64,000 bases of DNA from Dromiciops gliroides (taxonomy: Eukaryota > Chordata > Mammalia > Microbiotheria > Microbiotheriidae). Below the pieces are notes generated by a model. The model did no database searches. It was not told the DNA's origin and saw only the letters and a program-made list of their open reading frames with translations. The DNA is taken from positions 166,696,303-166,760,302 of the forward strand of contig NC_057861.1 in the NCBI RefSeq assembly GCF_019393635.1, read 5' to 3'. Shown here one piece after another: positions 55,484 to 64,000 of the stretch. Made by a program: the position numbers and the translations under genes. Positions within the stretch are counted from its first letter, which is position 1, and each line of letters begins with the position of its first letter.

Positions 55484-58429
55484 GACACTCTCAAGGATTC
55501 CTTAGAGTTTTGAAATTCTAGGAATCCATAATTATCTATACAAGTGACATCTAAGAGTTGCTGACTTTCAAGCAGTGGCAAAAATGTTTTGTTTTGTTTT
55601 GTTTTATAAAAATGACCTTTACCAATGGTTGGGGATGTTTGGGTGGCATGTGTGCCTTTGTTTTCAGAGAATTCAGTTCAATGTAGCAACCATTTACTTA
55701 TTGCTTATTACATACCAGATGCTGGATTGGTTGGAAATACAAAGACAAGAAATTGAAATTGCTTCTTCTCCCCAAGGAGTTTACATTCTCCTGTGATGAT
55801 GAGGGGAAAGGGGTATGGGTGGAGGGGCAAAAAGTGGTAAATGAAATCAGGATCAGAAGTATGATAGCCATAGCCCTAATCTACCCTGTAGCTTTCAGAT
55901 GCAACAGATGTAAAAATTACCTTCTCCCATCCTTGCACATTCAAACTAGATGTGTACATTTTAGTTTGGAGGAAAGTATGTCAGGTGATCCCAGAAATAT
56001 TGGATGGGAACAGAGAGGAAGAAGAAACCCTACAGTTGACTTGATCCTGTCTGTGCTGCTCATATAAAATTCTAAAGACTTAAAATTCTGAAGAATTTGG
56101 ACCCAGACAGAGCAGTGGAAGGAGCCGGTCTCTTGTCATTTAGTAAAAAGGTTCTGTTTTCCCTTCTTTTTCATCCAGAGGAACCCACCACACCTGTGCT
56201 TTGGCTCTCAGTAACTCAGTGCTCTTCCTCCCCCTCAGCAGACAAGTCAGACCAAGACAGTCCTGATCTTTTCAGACAGGCAAAGGAGAAAAGATGCCCT
56301 GCCTATGTAGGTACTCTTGTTGTAAGTTATTGGAATAGAGAGCATCCCAAATTAAGTAGACAGAGTGGTGAAATGAGCAAGGAAAGCACATTATATGGTC
56401 TTTTGTTGGCAAGAATAGAGCACCTACTGAGCATGGCAAGCTCTCCCAATGAGGTCCTTATGGAAAACTGAGATCAGGTGGTGGGTGAAGGGTAGGGAAG
56501 ACAGTATGCTACCTAGGGAAATGGTGATTGCCAGTATTGTTACTCAGGACTGCTTACCTCTGTCAACACGACTGGTCCTGTGAGTGCATCAACAACAGAT
56601 TTTTGCCTTCTCTTAAAGTTCTGGGCCTAGAGAAACTACTCCACACCTTGGAAATTCACTTCAGTACCTGGCAGGAATCCCTCCACAATGAACACTCCCT
56701 AACACAAACCTACTCCTCTCTTCTTTCGGTGGAAGCCACTGCTTATGGGACTTTCTATGTCTCCATGGTTTTTGACCCAATGGTCTTTTTTCAAAGGCAG
56801 GGTCATATTTTAACCACAGATGATACACAGACTAAATCAGGTCAAGTAGTCCAGAACAATCCAGCAAGATAGTAAAGTATGGGAATCAAGACAGGTTCCC
56901 AAAATGCAAAAGCGGTGCTGCCAACTGTCTCCTTTAACCCAAAATAGAGAGTGAGTCACAAATGACAGAGCAACATTGCACATTGAATGACTTATTATGA
57001 TTAAACATTTATAGCAACATAAAAAATGATAGGGGGAGGGGAGGAGAGGGGAGATGCCTTTCCCTATAACCTACTAATTCTGAAATAAATGGAGCAAGAA
57101 AACTCAAGCCAAGAAGCCCTGCAATCATCATTTCAAACATTGCATGCCTAAAGCAATTTCCCTCTTAGTCCATGTTCCAAATCCACAATGATATAAATAC
57201 TAAACAACAGAGAAAAGTACCACAAATACCTAGGGAGGCAACAATGCAGTTCCACAATGATATAATTATGTGTATGGAGCTAAATGACCCTCTCAAAGAC
57301 AGCCAGGCTGTCTTCCTTCTGTATAGATCTCAAAGAAGACAATTGAGCAAAGAAAACCCTATTATAGCTATTAAAATCTCAGCATTTGTCTGCATTTCAA
57401 AAAAGGGCAAATTGAGACTAGACTAAGAAGCCACTTTAGATCTACTCAAACTGCCAAGCCACTGGGATTTCTCCCAGTTTCCTTCTGATTGTACAAAATA
57501 AAATTTTACAGTCCTTATCCATAGCAATTTCCAATAGACTTTTAACTCTCAGAAAAGCCTTTTAAACAGGGCTATTAAGGGGCTTAGTTAACAAGGAGCT
57601 GGGAAGGGAGGTGAGTGGGACACTGAAGGAAGCTTCTCCATACTAGTTATAGAAATCTCTTCTCAAATATTATTCCCATCTTCTTTTACATCCTGAAGAG
57701 AAGTCACGAAGCTCTCATTTGTTCATGTTTATTCATTTTCCCAACCAGGCAGTGGAAGGAGAGTCTACTGAGGGTTTGGGGGTGGTGGAGGGCCGTCTTC
57801 CAGCCCAGCAGTTATTTTTGCAAAAATTTTAGAACAGGCGAGACATCCCCCATTCCCCTCCCACCCTCAAAGCAGCCACAAGTCTGCTCCTCACACCCAA
57901 GTTAAGCAAATAGTGGGTGAGAGTTCAGACTGGGAGGCTAAATGCACCAGGCCCCTCAGGGGAGGTAGGAGAACAGAAATAGCTCCTTCCCTCAGTGCCT
58001 GAGAAAGCCCAGATGAGAAGAAAGCCCTTTTCCCCCCGGAAGGCAGATATGTCTTACTGGAGGAGCCCACATGTTCCCCGGGCCATGAAGATGCCAAGGC
58101 AGCTGGCAGAGCCTTCACCGGCTGATATTAAACGGAGGATTTGGAAGGCAGGGGATAAGGGGAAAGGCTGGCAGAAACAGAGGGAATCACGTGTTTCTCA
58201 TTTGGAATCACAGTCAAGTGGGCCAACATATGCTCCAGTGAGAGAGTGGGTACCTCCTTGGAACCGAGGCCAGTCATGAAGTCTTCTCTTTCAGGGACAT
58301 CTTTAAGTGGTGATGCCATATCTATATCTAGGCTACATCCAGGCTTCTAGAGAAAACTTGGGGGCAGAAGATGGCTCTTTGACTGTGTACTCCACCCTAG
58401 TCACACCACATATGATCACAATCATGATG
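55484..58429. other. No gene supported; long repeat-poor stretch
   Basis: L2-like at about 55690-55800. Two sizeable plus frames (56097-56471, 56528-56872) lie close together but match nothing I know. 57770-58290 is GC-richer and repeat-free. Confidence 0.4.
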
Positions 58430-58675
58430 ATAGCCAAGGGCTTACTATGTGCCAGGCACTGTGCAGAACATTTTTAAATGATTATCTCATTTGATCCTCA
58501 CAACAACCTGGGAGGTTGATGTTATTACTATCCCCAATTTACAAATGAGGAAACTGAGGTAAACAGAGTTTAAATGACTTGCCCAGTGTCTCACCGATAG
58601 TTAAGTGTCTGAGGTCAGATTTTTGCTCAGACTCCAGGCCCAGCTATCCATCCACTGTGTTATCTAGTTGCTCAT
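58430..58675 (-). mobile_element. MIR-like SINE
   Basis: 'tactatgtgccaggcactg', 'gatcctcacaacaacctgg', 'acaaatgaggaaactgagg' and 'gacttgcccagtgtctcac', to 'ccatccactgtgttatcta'. Well preserved. Confidence 0.75.
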
Positions 58676-58775
58676 ATACATACATACACATATACACACA
58701 CATGTGTGTGTATACAGTATATATTATATTAGATATAATATTATGTATATATGATATATAATATAATGTTACATA
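58676..58775. repeat. TA/CA-rich low-complexity tract
   Basis: Alternating ATACATAC and TATATTATAT. Produces meaningless Tyr/Ile-rich frames. Confidence 0.8.
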
Positions 58776-59335
58776 TACATTCAGTTCTGGATTCCACAGT
58801 TCAGGAAAGACATCAATAAACTGGAGAATGTCCAACCTATCAATCAATAAACATTTATTAAGTGGATACCATGTGCCAAGCACTGTGCTTAGCACTATGT
58901 AGAGGAGGGTAACTGGGATGCTGATGGGTCTCAAGTTCATGCCATATAAAAATCTGTTAAAGGAACTGGGTATTTTTAGCCAGGAGATGAGAAGATTTAG
59001 ACAGAGCATGAGAGCTGTCTTAAAATATTTGAAGGACCATCATGAGGAGGAGGGATTATACTTGTTCTCTAATGAGTGGAGATGGCAAAGAAGCAAATTT
59101 AAGCCTTAAAGTCAGGAAATAGTTTTTAATAATTTGAGCAATCCAGGAATGGGAAATAGGGGGGGGGGCTCCTTCCTCCCCTTCTTACTCTTCCTCCCAA
59201 CCCTGGCAATGACAGAGGTCTTCAGGCTGAGGTAGGATGACCACTTCTCAGGTATGTGGTCAAGGCAAGTCTTCTGCAGGCAGCTGAGGCCCCTTCCAAC
59301 TTAGAAATTTGGTAGTTTTATCATTCTATGTCTAT
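58776..59335 (+). mobile_element. CR1/L3-type LINE 3' region with an L2-like insert
   Basis: 'ccacagttcaggaaagaca', 'ttttagccaggagatgaga' and 'gagctgtcttaaaatattt' to 'aggatgaccacttctcagg'. An L2-like piece (58841-58900, 'tttattaagtggataccat') breaks it. G9 near 59160. Confidence 0.66.
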
Positions 59336-59755
59336 GGGGAGAAAATATGTTTAAATGCTGTCTAGACAAGGCTGATGGGTAGCTAAAGTAGTTTGTGTTG
59401 AGTCATTGCAATGTGTAAATGAACAGCTGTCATTGTTGCCTGGTGGCTGTGTTTTTAAAGAAGGCATCATTGGGCTCTTAAAGCCTTGGTGGTATCTTCC
59501 TCTTGTGCCTCTCCCCACTTGAAAGAGAAGATGCTGGAGATTGGGGGGTGGGGGGATGTACTGGAAAATGGGGAGATGATAGGTAAAAATAAGGAACCCA
59601 GAGCAAATAGATCAATGGCCCATAAATCCCCTTAACCAACAAAATTTGCTCTTGGAGTTTTATACAGATAGCCAGCTCAGGCAAATCTCAATCAGTGAGC
59701 TTCCTTATTTGAAAGCCTCACACATATAACTCCCCCATCTTTTTTAATCATCATC
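59336..59755. other. No gene; unique sequence
   Basis: Nothing recognised. Confidence 0.42.
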
Positions 59756-59759
59756 AGCA

Positions 59760-60030
59760 CCACCATCATCCCTAACATTTATTTAGTGTTTACTATATGC
59801 CAGACACTGTGCTAATTGCTTTACAATTGTTATCTTATTTGATCCTCACAACAACCCTAGGCAGTAGACATTATAATTATTTCCATTTTACAGATAAGGA
59901 AAATGAAGCAGAGGTTAAGTGACTTGTCTGGAGTTAAACAGCTAGTAAGTATCTGAGGTTGGATCTGAACTCAAGGTATTCCTGACTCCAGGCCAGGTGT
60001 TCTATCCACTTCGACACCTAGCTGTAAATG
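59760..60030 (-). mobile_element. MIR-like SINE
   Basis: 'atatgccagacactgtgct', 'gatcctcacaacaacccta', 'cattttacagataaggaaa' and 'attcctgactccaggccag' to the head. Confidence 0.75.
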
Positions 60031-61264
60031 TTAGTCTGGGGCATCAAGAGCAGGAATCACTGTAACTCTCATTAACTGCCTTGATTTCAGGATGCTGAAG
60101 GCACACACTGTTAGAGACGAGCTCATAGAGATAGTCACCATCTGAAGCCTCCAGTGGCCAAAGATGAGGCTAGCAGCCACAGGATTCCTGGCTGATGGCT
60201 GGGACATGACCCAGTTTCCTTGTTACTTCTGGTAAACCTGCATCACCCAGACACCTTCCTGAAGCCACTCTTTAAAGCAAATTCACCAGAGACAAGGAAC
60301 AAGCTCTTGAAAGAGCTCTCAGCTACAGCTGCTGCTGGTCAGGCATGCTTGGAATCCTTAATGCCATCCTACCCGCCCAGCAGAAGAGGGCCAGCAGTAA
60401 TTGGCAGATTTCCCCTGCCCTCACAGCCCACCCTTCTCCCTTCCCAAAGAGAAGAAAATAACACACTACTCCAAATACTGGCCAACTCTCTCTCCCTATT
60501 CAGTAACAAAGGCCTTTGGTCTTGTCAATTACAGCACACAAAGGGCCCACACACTGCTGAGAGGGAAAGGGAAGGGAAAGGGGAGGGGAAGAGGAAGGGA
60601 GCAGGCAGCCTGGGCTGTGGTTAAGTGCCCCTAAGCTTCTCAAGTATCCCTCTGTGTTCTGTGAGTGCCGGCTCTCAGGGCTGAAGGAGCCGGGCTTGCT
60701 GACACTTTGCCTAGCTGTTGCCTGCAAAATGTTTATATACCCGTAATTGTGTCAATTTCTGTTAATTAGCACTGAAATTGAGCTGGCAAGCTAGAGCAGT
60801 CACAATAGTCCCCTGTTATTCAGAGAGGTTGCTTGGGTGTCATGCTCCAGAATTGTAGGCTGGAGGGAGATAGGGAGCTCAATCTGCCCCCCACCTAACA
60901 GACATTGTTGGCATGAAGCAAAGGGCAGAGGGGGGATGATGCTCTGCCCTTTGAATGCTAGAGGTCATTGACTCATGATGCTATATGGCTAGTGCAATCT
61001 TAAGCTCTATGTATAGAAAAAACTGTTATGTGCAGAATGAGGAAAGCAACAGTCTCCCTCTACTCCCCACCAGGCAGGCCACATATGGAGTAATATTCTG
61101 TTCCTCTGCCACAAAGCAAGAAGAGCAGTCATATCCTATGGAGTGTCCAGATGACACACCAAGGTGGATGGTATGGAAATCATATCATATGAGGAGGAGT
61201 AGAAGAAACCAGGGGGATTTCAGCAAAAGGAAAGATTTAGGCAGGATATGATAATTCTCTTTTA
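60031..61264. other. No gene; unique, repeat-free stretch
   Basis: The 134-codon plus frame at 60220-60624 runs partly through a purine tract and has no family features. Contains the homeodomain-rich segment 60725-60830. Confidence 0.4.
60725..60830. promoter_or_regulatory. Candidate conserved non-coding element
   Basis: Homeodomain-type words TAATTGTG and TTAATTAGCAC, plus two AAATTGA/TCAATTT words, in about 60 bp of repeat-free DNA. Based on motif clustering only. Confidence 0.28.
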
Positions 61265-61280
61265 AATATTTTCAGGACTA

Positions 61281-61420
61281 TTTTTTTGCAGAGCAATGAG
61301 GGTTAAGTGACTTGCCCAGGGTCACAGGTAGTACATGTCAAGTGTCTGAGGCTGGATTTGAACTCAGGTCCTCCTGAATCCAGGGCTGGTGCTTTATCCA
61401 CTGTGCCACCTAGCTGCCCC
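61281..61420 (-). mobile_element. WSINE1-like SINE
   Basis: Copy ending 'ccacctagctgcccc', with a small loss in 'gtcacaggtagtacatg'. It sits at the edge of the L1 tail. Confidence 0.88.
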
Positions 61421-61627
61421 AATAATATTTTATTTTAACCCAATTATATGTAGAAAAAAAGTTTTTGCCCTTCATTGGGTTTTTTTTTAAGTATTAGCTA
61501 CCAAATTCTCTCCCTCCTTCCCTTCCCTTCCCCCTCCTTGAAACAGTAAGCCATCTGATATAAGTTAGACATGTACAATCATGTAAAACATTTCCATATT
61601 AGTCATTTGGGGCAAGAAGAGAAAGAA

Positions 61628-61686
<59 letters not shown>

Positions 61687-61857
61687 GAAGGAAGGAAGGA
61701 AGGAAGGAAGGAAGGAAGGAAGGAAGGAAGGAAGGAAGGAAGGAAGGAAGGAAGGAAGGAAGGAAGGAAGGAAGGAAGGAAGGAAGGAAGGAAGGAAGGA
61801 AGGAAGGAAGGAAGGAAAGAGGGAGGGAGGGAGGAAGAGAGAGAAAGAGAGAGAGAC

Positions 61858-61888
<31 letters not shown>

Positions 61889-62200
61889 GGATGCTTCAGT
61901 CTGTATTCATACATTAGTTTTTGTTTTTTTTTTCCCTGAAGGCGGACAGCATTTTTCATCATGGGTCTTTTGGGATTGTCTTGGATCATTGTATTACTGA
62001 GAATAGCTATATCATTCATAGTTCTTCATTGTATATTATTGTTACCCTGGTTCTGTTCACTTCATTTTGTATCAGTTCAAATAAGTCTTCCCAGTTTTTT
62101 TCTTGTAGGGCCATTTCATACAACAGAGATTGTAGACCCCGAGGACAGAATAAGGACCAGTGGGTAGAAGTTTAAAAAAGAAGAATTTTGTCTAATATAA
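61421..62200 (-). mobile_element. L1 3' end, expanded by a microsatellite
   Basis: 'ggcggacagcatttttcat', 'gggattgtcttggatcatt', 'gtattactgagaatagcta' and 'cttcattttgtatcagttc' are the reverse of the L1 3' UTR/ORF2 end seen at 6050. Confidence 0.7.
61611..61890. repeat. Compound (GAAA)n(GGAA)n(GAGG/GACA)n array
   Basis: GAAA about 61621-61686, GGAA about 61686-61818, then GAGG, GAGA and GACA units. It lies where the L1 3' UTR is A/G-rich. Confidence 0.97.
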
Positions 62201-62937
62201 GGGAGATGGTTTTTTTTTAATAATTAGAGACATTCAAATACAAAAGCCATCTTGTAAGGCAGAGAGTTTCCTTTTGATGCAAGTGTTTCAGCTGCAGGGA
62301 ATATTGTCTAGAGGAACTCTGTACTGGGTGGAGAGTTGGAACAAGATAACCCCTGATGTCCATTCTGATGCCAAGATTCTGTGATTCTATCATTCTAGTC
62401 CAACATTCAGACTCATCTGGCTGGACTCATTTGACACATGAGGAAACTGTTGTTCCTTCCCCTTTGGAAATGCATAAAAAGTCCAGGTCATAAGTGGCAC
62501 AAACTACTAGGCAGATTCCCAAATGCCCTGTAGGGTAATGTCACTCTGAATTTGGAATTGCTCTGAGTGGAACATTGTCCAATAGGCAAGCACTGAGGGA
62601 ACACCAAACTTCAGTGTAGTCCCCTGGTTCAGCCTGACCTATACCAGGCTGTGTGGAGAGCAACTTGTTGAAGGACTGAGAAGGAAAGAAGTTTTTCTTG
62701 GGTGTAAAACAGCTTTTACACCTCACATTTGTCTTTGATGAGATTAAGAGCCAATTTTTGTTTGTGTTTCCAAAAAATGTCTAAAGAAAAAAATTACAAA
62801 CTGCTCTCGGGTTTATTTGAATTGGTGGTTGAGCACATATTCCAGGTCTGCTCACAGGGATTGAGTTTCATGAGAAAAACGTGTCTGAGGTTTTAAAAGT
62901 CAATAACCAGAATATCAGAGCATTTGACTCCTGGTAT
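62201..62937. other. No gene; unique sequence
   Basis: A CR1-tail scrap near 62340-62400. Nothing else supported. Confidence 0.42.
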
Positions 62938-62938
62938 T

Positions 62939-63145
62939 TGTTGTTGTTCAGTCTTTTTCAGCTGTGTCTGACTCTTCTTGACCCCATTTGGGCTTTTCTT
63001 GGCAAAGAGTGGTTTGAAATTTCTTTCTCCACCTCATTTTACAGGTGAGGAAACTGAGGCAAGCCGACTTGTCCGTGATCATGTACATAGCTAGTGTCTG
63101 AGGCCAGATTTGAACTCAGAAAGATGAGTCTTCCACCTGGCTGCT
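62939..63145 (-). mobile_element. MAR1-like chimeric SINE
   Basis: TTGTTGTTCAGTCTTTTTC, 'cccatttgggcttttcttg', 'tacaggtgaggaaactgag' and 'ggccagatttgaactcag'. The head is truncated where repeat 'X' begins. Confidence 0.78.
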
Positions 63146-63350
63146 CTTTGTATGTTTGTCCTTCATTTCAAGGAGGATCAATGACATCCAAGGTAATGTC
63201 TTGATTCATGAGTGAATTGAATTTAAGTGAGGCAGAACTGCACAAAGACGTCTGCCTCACTCTCTCCCAGAGTCATCGAAGTCCAGTGGCAGGACAAAAG
63301 TCAGGACTACTGGGATGCAGTGGATGACCATAGCATATTTGATGCCTGAC
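63146..63350. repeat. Dispersed repeat 'X', copy 4
   Basis: 'tgtttgtccttcatttcaa', 'gaatttaagtgaggcagaa' and 'gtccagtggcaggacaaaa'. Abuts a MAR1-like SINE, as copy 2 does. Confidence 0.66.
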
Positions 63351-63633
63351 CAAGCTCTAGGCCCCCCCCCACAGCTGCCTTCATGGCCATTAGAACAAAT
63401 TGTTCTTATCTGCCCATTTTGCCAAGGGAAGTCTTCACACGCTTGAGGTAGACGTCCTCCTAACTCACTGAAAGGTTTGAGGCATATTAATTACCCTACT
63501 TTGTGTACTGCTTGATTAACCATGAGGACATCACAATAACACCCCAAAACTCAGATGGAGACACCCCAAGTTCAAGGTACTGGGTGAAAGATTAAGAGAG
63601 ATGTAACCACTGTTCCCCTTCTCCAGAACTTAC
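63351..63633. other. No gene; unique sequence
   Basis: C10 run near 63363. Nothing recognised. Confidence 0.42.
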
Positions 63634-63634
63634 A

Positions 63635-63681
<47 letters not shown>
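63634..63681. repeat. (CA)n microsatellite
   Basis: About 22 CA units. Confidence 0.96.
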
Positions 63682-63683
<2 letters not shown>

Positions 63684-63804
63684 AGTCAGCAATAAACACC
63701 TCTCTAACTCACCAACTTCACACTTGTACTGGAAATTGCAGGATTGTCACTTAATATGTCTGTAATTCATTAGTTTACCCATGACAGGAGTGTGTTCAAG
63801 CCAA

Positions 63805-64000
63805 TTCAAACCAGTTTGAGAGCCAGTTGTTAAAATTTTGACATAAGTGTTTATATCTTGGAAACTGGCTACAAAACAGGGCTTGATTCTTTTTTTGATG
63901 ATTGTCTAGATTTAAGAAAGTGATGGAGAAAATATTAATAATGTAAATTAAACATAAAAGTGTATGGGGAATAAATGTTTTTCCAGAGAGCTAGTTATTC
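63805..64000 (+). repeat. ~170-bp dispersed unit 'W', copy 3
   Basis: Starts 'gagagccagttgttaaaat', includes 'gaaaatattaataatgtaa' and 'attaaacataaaagtgtat', and reaches 'agagagctagttattc' at the window edge, about 167 bp after the first such word. Confidence 0.65.

Noticed and set aside
60220-60624. 134-codon plus frame
   Set aside because: Its end runs into a purine tract, a second frame overlaps it, and there is no recognisable family.
1205-61420. tRNA genes suggested by B-box-like GAGTTCAAATCC
   Set aside because: All lie in tRNA-derived SINEs with A-rich tails. No cloverleaf-length gene with a terminator was seen.
61571-62019. 122- and 138-codon frames on both strands
   Set aside because: Translations of the (GAAA/GGAA)n array (Lys/Glu/Gly/Arg or Phe/Leu/Pro/Ser repeats), not proteins.
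4525-63681. CRISPR-like or satellite arrays
   Set aside because: All tandem arrays are 2-6 bp microsatellites with no spacers and no longer satellite monomers.

Overview
The window looks like a gene-poor, repeat-dense stretch of a marsupial genome, probably an Australian lineage. The main evidence is a roughly 150-bp tRNA-derived SINE present about twenty times. Its consensus reads GGGGCAGCTAGGTGGCACAG at the 5' end, GAGTTCAAATCC at a B-box, and a GTGTGACCCTGGGCAAGTCA block. I recall this as the WSINE1-like marsupial SINE, but the name is from memory and unchecked. Many copies keep perfect 11-17 bp target-site duplications, so the family was active fairly recently. MAR1-like chimeric SINEs, MIR and L2 relics, L1 3' ends, CR1/L3-type LINE tails and an RTE-type LINE make up most of the rest. 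There is no bacterial-style operon, rRNA, tRNA gene or CRISPR. Nearly all open reading frames fall in repeats or microsatellites.

Layout. 1-2.2 kb: a probable minus-strand LTR, a split L2 tail, a SINE and a perfect 15-bp-arm hairpin. 2.2-3.8 kb: a unique block with a CpG-rich core and a near-perfect CTCF-type motif, the best candidate regulatory region. 4-13.4 kb: microsatellites, SINEs, MIR, L1, CR1 and RTE pieces. 13.4-14 kb: a solo LTR with a 4-bp duplication. 14-31 kb: L1 tails, a tiny 91-bp retro-insertion, simple repeats, more SINEs (including two at one target site) and long unique stretches. 31.6-32.4 kb: a minus-strand retrocopy of MYL6, the smooth/non-muscle essential myosin light chain, with an uninterrupted 151-codon frame, TSD and poly-A remnant. 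It is the only recognisable protein-coding sequence of host origin. 32.6-36 kb: RTE and L1 ORF1 relics and an (ATTCT)n array. 37-39.8 kb: two related solo LTRs, one inserted in a CR1 relic. 40-47.5 kb: unique sequence, purine and tetranucleotide arrays, SINEs, a DNA-transposon relic and a third LTR of the same group. 48-51.5 kb: an L1 tail followed by an almost full-length but decayed minus-strand RTE-type LINE with a SINE inside it. 51.7-64 kb: SINEs, MIR, a MER5-like hAT relic, CR1 tails, another unique block near 60 kb, and a large (GAAA/GGAA)n array grown inside an L1 tail.

There are no genes here that can be seen to work together. Activity, if any, would be regulatory: the CpG-rich block, homeodomain-site-rich unique segments, and CTCF-type motifs that all point the same way, three of them carried by LTRs. 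Family names are recalled, not searched. Boundaries without a stated duplication are approximate.
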